A DNA stretch of 64,000 bases. It comes from Kappaphycus alvarezii. Lineage: Eukaryota; Rhodophyta; Florideophyceae; Gigartinales; Solieriaceae. Each line of letters opens with the position of its first letter. Position 1 is the first letter of the stretch. Below are positions 13,311 through 25,228 of this stretch, piece by piece. Position numbers and translations under genes: made by a program. Location of the stretch: NCBI GenBank assembly GCA_002205965.3, contig NADL03000672.1:558001-622000 (forward strand), written 5' to 3'. Under the pieces are notes generated by a model that did no database searches, was not told the origin of the DNA, and saw only the letters and a program-made list of their open reading frames with translations.

Positions 13311-16300
13311 TCTCAGTACCATATTTTTAAAGTATAGTGAAAACGTAAGACTTACAAAGCTATTTGTAAAACCATATTGGCGAGGAAGCAGATATATGCA
13401 CGGAAGCATATATGCACACGGAAGTAGAATCCACAGTTATAAATTTGTTATCCATATAAATTGCAGTTTATCGTACATTTTTGGGTCGTACCACACTTGA
13501 ATTGTATAACACGGCGGCCATATCTATAATATGAAAATTTGGAAGCTTCAATTCAACAGCGTACATGGAATTAAGTCGAACTTCCTCTTTGAGGGTCCAA
13601 AGAAGGCTACGCAAATAATTTTCACGGCCGTCGAGTACTCGCAAGCAAGTAATTTCACATCTAGAACAAATTCGTTACCAAGCTTTAGTTTCTTGGTCAA
13701 ATACTGGTAGAGAAACTACGCACTATCTTAATACATCTCGTTATTTATTCATTGGTGATTCGGAGCATAAGTAGAGCTTTTTAAAAATTCTTGGAATTGG
13801 CAAATAGTGGGCGTTTTAATGCTTCGTAAAAAACTCGTTCATCTCCATAAAATGCGGTATTTCTCGCAAAACATTTTTCAAATATTACGATTTCGAAAAT
13901 AATTCTGAGCTCACCTTTCGTAATTTCCGAAGCATATATTAGAGTTGCGATTTATCTCTTCAACTTGATATTGAACCTTATTCTGTAGGTATAAAAAGAG
14001 GTCCTAGTGAATCATATACATCAATTTCTTTTTTGTTTCCAGTTAGAATATAATGATAGATTTCTAAGATGCAACGCATATCGAAATATGCCATTTTTTC
14101 CAGCGCTTTTCAGGCCTTGAATAAAAGGACTCCAGATACTAGTGTTGAGCTTAACTCCTCTGGAAGCACCGCAATTTCTATGATTAAATTGCTCGGCAGC
14201 ATATTGTATAACCTTCAATTCTATACTAATTTCATGAAAAAAGAACTTGGTTACTATATCTCTACAACCTATTCTGTACATTAATCTTCACAAATATTAT
14301 TCTTATCTTGTTTTAGCGGAGGAATTTTAATTCTCAGGATTTTCGTCTACCATGGTCCTCTTGTTTTTTATTTCTCGTGATCCTACGGAAATTGATTGTT
14401 TATGTTTCTAAATTTTTCGTCTTTTTCCGATTCCTCATGGAGAAATTTGTTGGCTTTCTAGATTTTGGAATTGTCTAAAAAATGACTCTTAACGTCAATT
14501 TCTCGCGTAAAGTTTTCAAATTCCAGTGATCTTTGACAATTTCTTGGAAATTTTTTAACAGAATTGTTGATTTACGACCCCTACTTTTATTTTTTTTATA
14601 TATTTTGATAGATTAGCCCTTGGAAAATTTGTGTGCCTCTGCACACTGGAAGTGCAATTAGTTCATGATTTTATGTACCAATTCTTTATTTTTCATCATA
14701 ATGAATGCAGAAAGAATTTCAAAACTCACTGGTAGCCACAAAAAACATTTGAGGACTATCAATTACGAATTCAGTTCTGATGAGAGTCTGATCTAAGGCC
14801 TGAAGAACTTTAATCGCACCATAAAGAGTTAAAGAAATAAAACATATGAAAAAGCGTGATTATAACTCGATTTCCATTCAGTTTTTTCAAGTTTATTTGA
14901 AGCTTGTACTAACCTTTAGACACATTTAATTGAACTAATTTCTTATTTCTAGATAATGGGATTCATATTTCATTTATGGCTTAAAAATTCTCGCAATATT
15001 GAATTAATGGGCTTACATTACACCATTTATCTTATGTTCATCATCTAAAGTCAATATGGGCTCCCCCTTTAACTTTTTGTAGTGTTCAGCTCATTTTAAG
15101 CTCAAAAATGCCGTTGTCTGGTTTTTTGTTACACGAAAGCTCTAGAAAAGATTCATTAGTACGTAGAAATATTGTTACTAATTTATAATTCCTTATAGAA
15201 TCTCTGCCGCAGGTAATATTGTGCTGCGATGTCGCGAAATGTTATGTTATGCAATTGTAATTTATTGCTTTTATTATACTTCAAAAGAATAATTATATTG
15301 GAGATATCATCTGCGCGACTAACCAAGGAGATAAAAGTGTCAGCTTAGGGTGGTATCGTGATCTATTTCACGATATCTTAATATTCTTTGAGCCACTCAT
15401 CCTGATTTTAATCTATTTTTTTTTCGTGGAGACTGTACTAAATACGTCCACAACAATTTATATAGCTAAATTACACGCACATGTAATTTAGTGGTGTATA
15501 ATTTCCGCTCGATTCTCTAGGCGGTAACCAAGGATAATCAAGGAAAAGCTATACAAATATGTAACCATTTTTTAACGTTAATAGATCTCTGTCTAGTTCT
15601 ATTACAGATAGTTAAATGCCTTTTTACCATTCTTTGAGTACTTTTCTGTGCCCGAAACAGCGGCATGGCGCAATAAATAGTCAAAGAGATTATGAAAGTA
15701 AGGCTAATTTAACAGGTACTAAGCACATGAGATGCCGATTCTGTTTTGGATTTCAGTTTACCGGCCGATTTACATAAAATTTGAATGTTACGGAACTTCA
15801 GTCGACTGGCAGGTAATAGTTTCTCCTCGTTCTGGTCTCTTATTACAATGGCACAGAGAGGGTCAATTTAAATAGCTGTTTCTGGCTTAAATTAAGTAAA
15901 ATCAGGATAGCAACTGTAAACCCATGCATATAGATTAAATGAAGTCCACTAGTTTTTAAAAGCCTATAACTGGCTCTACCAGATTACACTTAGTAAAACA
16001 GCAACCTCTAGAAAGTACATCTCATCTGAATATCATGACTAATTTGCTTTCAGAAAATATACTAAGTAAAATGTACTTAAAAATTGCCACTTAATTTATA
16101 CTGGGAAACGTTAAAGCCGTTAGGCATTTCATTTTATGAAATTGTGAATTTTAAAAAGCTTTAAATAGTCCTACAAAATTTATGTATACACTGAGTTCTA
16201 TGAAAGGCCTTTTTTGTGCATTGGATGTTTTTTTAGAAATCTAGAAGAATAAAGATTTTCAAAATCAAAGAAGCCAGTACTGCAGAAAAGGACCTTAGTA

Positions 16301-19189
16301 CTGACTGTTGGAGTCGCTTTAGACTCAAGCTAAAGTTTCGATTTTCATAAATATTATTTTATGACCAGTACTGCGAGTCGGTTGCATTTCATTTATCGTA
16401 ATGAACAGTAGTCGAAAGTTCTGGCCCACTTTCAAATTGTTTTTGAGTCGGCTGAAGATTCCACCTGTAACTTCGGAAGCTTTTCTCTGTTTATTTATTG
16501 CTTTGCTCAACTGACATAATAACATTAAGTTATTTGCCTAAAAATATAAAAAAATCCCGATCGTATTTACAGATGCATGTGGAGCAAGACCTTGAAATTA
16601 CTTTGCGGGTTTCTTGTGTATTGTAGTGTCCGTTCTACTTCGATGTTTTCGGTTTTATAAATTTTCTTTCGGTTTGTTTCTTACTTCATATCCTAGCCAC
16701 ACAAAAAAACAATGAAATTCATGAGTCTGGCTTCTACAGCCGGTAGCTATATGACCTCTCTGATCATCTGGCTGGAGTACTTTGAGATGGAGTTACTATG
16801 GAACATGCCCATCTGCATTCCGAGAGGATTTCTGTGTAACGGAATATGGAAGTATGAATGCATCCGAGACAAGCATAAAGTACTCTTGGAGTGAAGCCTT
16901 GGTACCTCTGGGTGGATTCTCTGGTGAAGCGAAGGCTTTTCTATACAAACGGAGTGAGAGGGACTCTTAGAGTGAAGGCTCGTTTGATAAAGTGTGGAGT
17001 ATGAAAGACCATTGGGGTGAAGCCTCTTTTTTTCTTTTTAATTGGTTGCGAAATCGTGCAGTGCTACTATGCTGTTCTTCAGTGTTCACAGTACAGATAA
17101 TTTCAGCCGTTTGATATCTTATTGATTGCTCAGATCTCTACCGAAATATATTTCTACCGCGGGCATATCTCTGCGCATGAGTTAGTGCAGAGGAGGGGAA
17201 TAAAGGTAGCCAACTCCTAGGGTCTTAAAGGGAAGGGCGCCATGGTAACTTTGGCTTTTCGTTTTTCCTACGTTCACCTTGAGTTCATCCTTTATCCTTC
17301 ACATTTTTACACCTTTGTCTATCTCTCTCTCTCGCCTAGCTACGGCTTATGATACACCGTGTCCTGATTAATCAAAACCCACAGAATATTACAATTGCTG
17401 TATGCAAGGAGCATAAAACTACCGCATTTTAATCAAGGTGGTATATCGAAACCTCAAACTCTTTCTTTCGACATGCTCCTACGGAACATCTAAAACAGGC
17501 CCAGTCCTCCTCGCTAATTTCCATTAATTGTTTTGTGTAAATTATGCCTTGACTACTATTTTGAGCAATTCCATTCATTAAGAAATTAGTGTCGTTGTTT
17601 CTGACAACTTTCAATCTCGTGCGATATTTAAAAGCGTAGCTATGAATTGCTGATAATAATCTTCTTTAACTCCTTTGCTGTAACATCAGGCTCACAAGAG
17701 CATTATTTTTCTTTAGCTTGTCCATCCTTATTCTCAGAATTTTTGAAAAATATCCAATTGTCGACGGATATTTCCGGGGGACTTCGTAGCTTTATGCAAT
17801 ATAAGTCAGAAATAAAAATTCGTTTTTCATACGCAGATTTTTACTCCAACTGTTGCTTTTCCTTTTTGCGTGAAACATAAATCTACCAAAATCAATTTAC
17901 TGTCTCGTTCCATTCTCGGCATGGCATGTGATACGTTCGCTATTTCTTCCTCTCCTCTAGCCTCAATCATTCTATTATTGATTCGCTTTGAGCCAGCTTA
18001 TAACTGAAATCAAAGACTTTCTTATCCTCTCTTTACTCACCTGAGTACAATAAACGGAAGTTGAAAATTATTTTTGTGTAATCTGGAGCTATTCTGGTAT
18101 CTATAAAAGTTCTAGAAGTCCTATAATACAGATGTTTTCTTTTCTGTCCTGATGAGGACCATTTTATATAGCAATCTGTAGTAAGCCTGTAATGCGAAAA
18201 GGCACATTCCAATTTATTCTCAAATTCTAGTTATTTAATCATTAGTAGAAACATGCGATAGGTTTTAAATATCGGTAGAGGTCTATCAAAGTAAAGATAA
18301 TGCACATAATTCACATAGAGGAGGGTAGATTGAGAGTTTAAGCAATGTGCGCCCTCTCGGAAGGCAACGTGAAAATTCGTTCCATCCCGTAGTGGGTGTC
18401 TGGAAAAACTAATACTTAAACTACTGGGAAGTGGGCTAAATCATTTATACATGTGTGTGCCTGAAATTTCCGAGAAGTCTCGACAGAAGTTTCCGTGGTA
18501 TATGCACAGCATTTATGAACTAATTTTCGTACAAAATAATCTAAAAAATCATTAAGGGCGATGTAAATGTATGTTTAAAACTTACAAACCCCATTTTAGA
18601 CTTTTCTTCGATGGAAAATACTTGCAAATTGAGCAAAATTACACTTTTTTAGTAATGTACCGTTTTGAGTGAAATATACTCACTATTTAAGCAATTATTT
18701 GAGCTCCAATTTAAGGCTCAAATACTAATCACCACCCATCCTATTTCAGAAAACCTACAGTCCTAAATAATCATAATTAGTCCCAATTTGCGTTCTCTCC
18801 TCGCGTATATATCTACGCAAACATAGTTATAAAATTATTTCTAGCTTCCTACCGTAAGTCCCTCTTTCAACAGATTTCGCGTATATCCTTAAGCGTACTT
18901 TCGCTTTTCGGTTTGACGTGTCCATTTCCATTATTTTGCAATTTCAGCCTGTTTTTGTAGGTAATGAAGGCCTACAATCTTATGGTGCCAAAAGGGCAAC
19001 AATGAATTGTAAAATGCCATCTTATCCTTGAAAAACTCATACACGCAGAGATTGGTGGGTTCTTTTCGTCAAACATTTGGACATGGAGAATCTCTATGAA
19101 AGAAGAGAAAAAGATAATCTTGAAGCACAAGTTCGAGTTCATAAGTCCAGGAATAAGAGGCAACTGTAGCATAAATGCTAATTTTTCGC
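13311..19189. other. AT-rich region with no recognisable gene
   Basis: Nearly 6 kb of AT-rich sequence with only short, unconvincing open frames. The one internal pattern seen is a loose repeat of a GTGAAGSCT-like word at about 16891, 16925, 16972 and 17017, with uneven spacing of 34-47 bp. No RNA gene was recognised. Confidence 0.55.
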
Positions 19190-19490
19190 GCTCGCACTGT
19201 ACGCATTACAGTGCCGACCGTACAGTGCACATGCCACGCAATGGCACGACTGTATGGTAAACCGGTATACCTACCGTACTGTACACGACTCTGCAGTACC
19301 GACTGTACAGTGCGCGTGCCACAAGGGCAACACTGTACAGCAATCGCTCGTACTGTACCGCGTACTGTACACTGTACCGTTTACAGTGTACCGGGACCAT
19401 ACGCTTACTGTGCACGCACCGTTTACAGTGCACAGTGGTAGCTGGCACGTCTCGCCACCGTACTGTACGCGTGTTTACAGTAGGTCCCGC
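19190..19490. repeat. Dense cluster of ACTGTAC / ACAGTGC / GTACAGT words
   Basis: About 300 bp built almost entirely of closely related words (ACTGTAC, its complement GTACAGT, ACAGTGC, CCGTAC) in both orientations with variable short spacers. It is not a clean tandem array, since unit length and order change. The same words recur singly or in short runs elsewhere, mostly between 27 kb and 58 kb. The abundance of self-complementary GTAC makes multiple hairpins possible. Confidence 0.75.
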
Positions 19491-20139
19491 CGCTAAACCC
19501 TAATATGAGGGCGCGGGTGTAGATATTTAGAGATAATTAGTATAGGCTAGGGTTATTCGTAGCCACTCAAGTACCGGCGAGCTCCAAACCCGTGGGAACT
19601 AACGGAGGAAAAACACCGCAGTGCTGGGCAGTACACGAATACCACGTTAAGCTTTTTGCTCCCACGCTACCGCTCTGAACAACGTTCCCGGTCTTTCGCT
19701 CTCGCTCCGCGCACGCTCCTTTAACTACGCACTCCATCACCCACGGGACTATGGTGGTGAGGGTCGTGTGAGTCGAATCGCCGCAGATGGCCCGTTATCC
19801 GCAGGATACTTTACACTACACGTTAGGTGGCTAGGGTCTGTCTCAGGGATAACACGGAAGAGCTCCGCTCCGCTCACGCGTCCTCACCTCCCCGGTCCCA
19901 TGTTCCGTCGCACGCTACGCCCCGGTGACCGTTTAGTCCGTTGTCTCGGTGCAACTACGTTCTTGGCACTACTCTACGCTGTAGCACGAGCTACCCTCCT
20001 CATCCTAAATGCTTTATCTTCCACCGCTTAAGCCCATTCTGCCATCACTTTCTGGGCAGATGCTCCTTTCTGTACTCAATAATCGACCCATAGCCGGTCT
20101 GAGAATGTCGCCGCTCTCATTCTGGATAAAGAAAGCAAC

Positions 20140-21082
20140 GATGAAGATCGTTTGCCCACCAAAGAGGGGAAAACTGGAAAGTTGTGTCGCTTCAACTACG
20201 GTAACTGGAATTATGCTTTACTATAATGCATAAAGGCCACGGATGGTCATCCTCAGAGTCGTGGTTCAAAAAAAAATTCGCCGCTGCTCGGGAACTTTTC
20301 CTCGCTGAGATTCCGAACTTGTTGTCCCAACATCAACTGAAACAAAAGTAGAAATCACTCACAGATAGGTTCAACTTACTAGTCGACATGCGCCGATCTA
20401 CTTTCAAGAAGAACATCAATGTATATGGACTGGCTGAGGGAATATCGGAAAAGGATAAACTTCCTGGCGATCTTATCATTTAAATAGACGACTATGAGCA
20501 ATGATCAAAGCACAAAAGGGAAGTGAAACTGAATATAGAACAATTTTTTCGTCCGGCAGGTGAGGAAATCAAAAAGGCTGCTTAGAAGCTTCACAGAGAA
20601 TCAAGTGGAAGCTTTGAACCGCCGATGAACACGATGATCGAGTGTACCAAACCGAATATAGGACATATCAAAAGATTATTGAAGAGGGATCGAAAGTCAA
20701 CGATGTTTTATTGGAATCTGTTAAACGCAAAAGGGATCTGGAAGATAAAAATCTCACTACATCAGAAGCTCGACTCAATTTTCACAAGGAGAGAACCTCC
20801 TTGGAATAATTCAGGGTTATTAGGTCACATGAGATAATGGAAAAGCGCATCAAGCTCGAAGAGAGGAATTTAGAGCTGGAAAGGGAGGAGCGTATAGATA
20901 AGCGGAGGAAGTGGGAAAATGATGGAACCAATGGGCGCAACGCTGAAAAAACTACGGTAGTTTCCTCGCGGTGGGCGACGAGGAGCAAATTCCGCATCCC
21001 GAGCTCGCGAATTTCCGCGAAACGAACCTCCGCGTGGAGGAAATATCGAAAAACAGGGGCCAAATATATCATTTCCCGGTAA
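20140..21082 (+). pseudogene. Myb/SANT-like accessory protein of Harbinger element 1, broken
   Basis: Reading across several stops gives the pattern of the Myb-like DNA-binding partner of PIF/Harbinger elements: NWNYALL near the start of the helix bundle, AARELFLAEIPNLL near 20285-20330, SLTDRFNLLVD near 20355-20385 (before the last Myb helix), then AEGISEKDKL. A long charged coiled-coil-like tail (ERNLELEREERIDKRRK) follows up to 21082. In-frame TAG, TAA, TGA and TAG codons between 20219 and 20590 show decay. It points toward the transposase at 22036-21156, the usual two-gene layout. In known elements this protein brings the transposase to the termini. Confidence 0.65.
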
Positions 21083-21155
21083 TGAGTGATCATCAAAATG
21101 GCCAGTTTTACAAAAATCCAAGGTACTCTTGAAATAATGGTGGATTGTGTTTAAA

Positions 21156-22036
21156 TTATGAAATCTTCTGTCCTTCTCTCAATAAACAAGCTCTTATGTT
21201 GTGAAGAATTACTGATGTGTTATAGATAAGGGAAATTGGTGCCCGACGTACTTTCAAGCATCGAGCTTAATCATTGCGCGACCACTGCTGCTTTAAATAT
21301 TTTTAGTTCTACTCTGTAGCCACACGCAAAGCAATCATAGCAGAGTTGAAAGCTTTCTCCGCGGATGAGGCTACGCCTTCATGAAACGCTCTTTGCAAGT
21401 ACTGTCGAAGAATGTACGCCACATCTCCGTAAAAATAAAACTTCCTTCCCTTTATATTCATATATGCTGTTAATGTCTCTTCGATACCATACATGCGTAG
21501 CAGAGTTCGATCATGGCGTCTCCTTTCAACAGTTCCATATGCAGTGAAAATCAAGCCATCAAGGGTTGGTAATGTCTGGTATACTACAGTAGGCAGTGCA
21601 TTCTTTTGTAACCGGAATAGCAGCTGCGCTGAAGGCTACCATGATTACCGGGTCTGTTAATCCTCATCTTAGTACAGTCTATGAAACAAACGCAGCTATC
21701 CGAAGTAAATCTGGCGTTCCGTAGCGCTGAAGCGTACAATTGTGCCTGATTCGCCATCACTCTTGAACGAAAATCCAGTAAGTGGCCGCAGTTTTCGACG
21801 AACCTCTCGATCATTTCCCAGAAAACCTCACTCATCCTCGAACTAAACATCCCAAACTCTTCTTTCGAGTCCAATTGACGGATCAGACTTGACAGTCTCC
21901 GCAATAAGATACAGCAGTAGGTAACATCATGGCAGCAGTAGTTGCTCCTATTAGTAAAAATAGTGCCTAAGGAGAGATACTTTGGAAGTAGTCCAACGAA
22001 TCTCTTCTGGAAACGGTATCGCCTAAAACATTCCAT
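21156..22036 (-). pseudogene. PIF/Harbinger DDE transposase 1, broken
   Basis: From 22036 downward the minus strand encodes the N-terminal helical domain (LRRLSSLIRQLDSKEEFGM, SEVFWEMIERF) and the first catalytic Asp in CFIDCTKMRINRPG. A one-base frame change near 21585-21595 leads to GLIFTAYGTVERRRHD, then the second Asp in YGDVAYILRQYLQ and the Glu in ALRVATE. After an in-frame TAG the same frame continues through KYLKQQWS, CLKVRRAPI and SVILHNIRA to a TAA at 21156, with two more stops on the way. All three acidic positions (D, D, E) are still present, but the gene cannot be translated intact. The family is DDE_Tnp_4-type. Confidence 0.85.
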
Positions 22037-22039
22037 TTA

Positions 22040-22815
22040 ACTTAGAGCATTAAGGTTAAAAAAAGCCGTTGATAACCTTTTCGTTCGTCGTGAAAGTTGG
22101 TTGATCTCAAATCGGATAGGAGAGAGCTTGTAGGGGATAATGACAGCTAGTTCTTCCTTAACATCTGCACGAATGGTCAGCAGGGCAGTCTGCACTGCCC
22201 TTCGTGTTCGTCTTATCTGCTTACCGATTTGGTAGTCGCGGTAGGCATGCCGTTGTTGATTCTGAAACTGAAAATAGTTCTACTGCAGTTACTGGATACT
22301 TGGGACAATTTTAAAAATTTCGTGGCAATAGTGAGCTTACGCACTCACCTTTCTGAATTAAATATGACAAAGTAGCACATTTTAATTACAGCTTGTAATG
22401 CAATAGTGCAATTTGCCATTGCAGCAGTGACGAAGCATGCTGAAATAACACCAGTTAGTGAAGACCCGTGAGACAAAATTTCTCGGCAACCCAAGACCTG
22501 AAGGCCTCATCCCGAATCTCACTTCCTCCATCCTTGATCATTTCGAATCCCTATCCACAACCTTAACCGTCTTCCTCACATCACTTCACTCCTCGTAACC
22601 ATCCTCTGCAAGCGCCTAGCGGTGCGGAAGTTATCACAGACGAGACCTTGGTCTCTCCCCCAACAACCCTCCGCCCCACCTCTTCAACCCTCCCCCGCCA
22701 CACCAACCCTCCCACTCGCTACATAAACCCTCCCCTTCGCTACATAAACCATACTCTCCGTCACTACACCCATCGCCTCCTTCATTACACAATTTCCCGC
22801 CGTCCCTGATAGAAA
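22040..22815. other. Inter-element stretch with C-rich low complexity, no gene
   Basis: This lies between Harbinger elements 1 and 2. From about 22640 to 22800 the plus strand is C-rich, with two near-identical units of about 21 bp (ACCCTCCCACTCGCTACATA and a close variant) in tandem. No coding potential was recognised. It may hold the 5' leader of the Myb-like gene of element 2. Confidence 0.45.
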
Positions 22816-22819
22816 GGAG

Positions 22820-23595
22820 TTTTCTTTAGTTAAGGGGACTCCGGAGAAGGAGAAGAAAGGCGGTCATTCAAGGTTTTCTTCCGCAGAGGATATCATCTTG
22901 CTACGTGAAGTATCAGCTGCAAAAGCTCACGTTGCTAGGTAGGGAAACGTGAGCAAGAGGTTTGAGAAAACAGCAGATAGTGCCAATAAAAACCAGCTGA
23001 TGAAAGAGAAAGTAACAGCGAAGTGTATTCAAGACAGATACAAACGTTTACAGGCTGCGGTTGATCGCTCTGACAAAAGCGATCAATTTCGTTCTGGATC
23101 GGTTGGGAGGTGGAGGAGATCGATGAGTTGTTGATGATGTGCAGAGAAGCGAGGGATAACGTCGATGCAAGAAGAGGCGCCGAGAATATGGCAGCGAAGG
23201 AAATCGATGATGCCAAGTAAAGGGTTGGGAGGGAACTTCCAAGCATGGTTACAAGCCGGCAAACCGGTGAAACTGATCAGGTAAGTGAAAAGGCCAGTGC
23301 GATAAAGTCCTCTGATGCCCGTCTCCGAAAATCTAAACTCGTAGGGGTCACCAGTGATAAGATGGAGCGGTTCGCGATGTGCTTTAGAGATGCCGATCTT
23401 GCCCGCATTGAACTGGATAGAGAAAAGCTTCTTCTTGATGAAAAGTAGATGGATTTGGACACAATCGAAAAGGAAAATGAGCGCGAGGAGAGATGCGAGG
23501 CTCTCGAAGCTAGTCAAGAATTAGACCTCGCCAAGTTTCGTATCATGATGGAGACGTTTGATAAGAAGTTATATTACCTCGATTTGGACTGTTTT
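22820..23595 (+). pseudogene. Myb/SANT-like accessory protein of Harbinger element 2, broken
   Basis: The reading SSAEDIILLREVSAAKAHV near 22880-22935 is the first Myb-like helix. KRFEKTADSANKNQLM and CIQDRYKRLQAA follow as the later helices, and then an acidic linker (EVEEIDELLMMCREARD) and a long charged helical tail ending near 23565 (LAKFRIMMETF). Breaks are visible at 22940 (in-frame stop), around 23095 (frame change), at 23218 (TAA) and at 23446 (TAG). The domain order matches the 20140-21082 copy, but sequence similarity between the two is low, so these are different Harbinger lineages. It faces its transposase at 24880-23750. Confidence 0.7.
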
Positions 23596-23749
23596 CGGTC
23601 ATTGTTACTAAAAGGCATATTGCAGAAGGCCCTTCAGGCTCGCCGGGTTTCCGCTCGGGCGGGGTCTCTCCGATGCAAGTCCGCCCGCGCTTCGCGAGGG
23701 CTCCGCCACGCGGATATTTTCCTCGCTCCTTGGGCCCCGCGCGAGTACA

Positions 23750-24880
23750 TTTTCTCCTGTACGATCGTGGGTCATCCCCAAAGAGACGTACTCCTCGGGA
23801 GACGGAGGAGGGCAACGGAAGTACTTTGAGGTCTGTTGTGGGTAGACGCATTTCCGAACTTTATTCAAAAGCATAGCAGCCCAGTACAGAGAATCAACAG
23901 GGGACTCTAGTAACTTCATCTTCCGTTTTAAGTCTACAGTAGTATAGTATGCCTTGATTTCTTTAAAAAAACATTCAATTGTTACCGTCACCTTTGAAAT
24001 GCCCCGATTTCAAGTAGTTTAAAACTGCTGTAAATAGCTTCCCTGATGCGGAACTTCCACGAACCAGCGACTGTTGTATCAGGAATCTCCATTAATGTAA
24101 TAACTTATCCCATTATGTTCCAACACCTCTGGTAAAACCTCCTCAAGATGACTTCAACACCATAGAACCCAGTCATCACGACGTCCTTATATAGGTCCAA
24201 ATGCATGTAAAATCATTCCGTCGGGGCCTGTTACAGTTTGAAATTTAATGGAATGCTTTCTTTTATGGCAGTTATAAGCAACCACCTGCAGCATGTGTGA
24301 CCCACTTGGTCTAGCGATGCCGATTACTGTCCCGCCTATGAAGCCCACACAATTGGTTAGCCCGTTTAGTTTGCATCTTATTGCTTCCGCATACATAGCA
24401 GGTTAAGCCTGCATATATGGATTTGATAGACCAATTGCTAGTAAGCTACCCCTCGTGGTGAGAAGGCACTCCAGACCCTCTCAGAATATTTCTGATAACT
24501 GAAAGGCGTGTTTTCCAAATATTACCTCCATTTCTGTCCATCTTGACGGCGTTTTAAGTAGTAGGAGTATTACACACATAACAATCAAGGCGTTGACAGC
24601 GTACCTGTTCTTCTCGGTAGCAGTTTGGGATATTGACCACCCTATAACGTCAACGACGATCGATATATTGTCTTTTTTCAAAAGCGAAACAGGGTTAAAC
24701 AGTCCCGATTGCTGAGAACATTGAGGTTAGACGAGAAGCTTGACAGTTTAATGCGATTACTCCTTTGCAGCATGTTCCGTAAATCTTGGCGAAATTGATG
24801 AAATTTATACGCGACTGTAGTGAGAGAAGTAGTGGATGAAAAGCTTGATTCTCGGCTATCAGTCTCCGGTGAGACAAAAT
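23750..24880 (-). pseudogene. PIF/Harbinger DDE transposase 2, catalytically dead and broken
   Basis: Minus-strand pieces in order are: RRLIAENQAFHPLL near 24870; a helical region ending SRWTEMEVIFGKHAFQL near 24545-24490; CVGFIGGTVIGIARP near 24345-24300; KRKHSIKFQTVTGPDGMILH; and the C-terminal part ECFFKEIKAYYTTVDLKRK ending PPPSPEEYVSLG near 23760. In the family the third block reads FIDGT, so the first catalytic Asp has become Gly. The segment expected to hold the second Asp (about 24180-24010) is shredded by stops. Several frame changes are present. It pairs with the Myb-like pseudogene at 22820-23595 as a second two-gene Harbinger element. Confidence 0.8.
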
Positions 24881-24884
24881 TAGT

Positions 24885-25228
24885 AACGCAAGCCTCTAAT
24901 TATGATGCCGCCTGTCATATTTATGCTTAGTGAAGTCCTTTAATCGGCCTCTTGTAATGATTGAGAGAGAAAGATAGGCGGTTGCTGTGGTTGGTTATGA
25001 GCTGGATGTTCGGTTTGGTTGGTCTGGAACTAGTAGCCTCTTGTTTTGGCATTTTCACTCGCACAAGTACGAGCTATACCGTAATTATCACGTGTACTAT
25101 TTATGAGTAATTTACGTAAGTCACCGCTTCGTGCCATGAGTAAGTTTTTTTCACTACTGCATGGCCAAGGATATTTTAGTCCCAATGCTCACATTTATTT
25201 CAGAATTTCTTTAAGCGTAATCTTTCTG
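24885..25228. other. Stretch with nothing recognised
   Basis: No coding or structural feature recognised between Harbinger element 2 and the left copy of the palindromic transposon pair. Confidence 0.4.

Noticed and set aside
16888-17030. Tandem repeat of a GTGAAGSCT-like word
   Set aside because: Four loose matches with uneven 34-47 bp spacing; too weak to call a repeat array.
19190-19490. CRISPR-like array
   Set aside because: The repeated words are 6-8 bp with irregular spacing and no unique spacers of constant length, in a eukaryotic context.
23543-23851. Open frames on both strands at the tail of Harbinger transposase 2
   Set aside because: Beyond PEEYVSLG they run into GC-rich sequence without motifs; only the C-terminal transposase part is supported.
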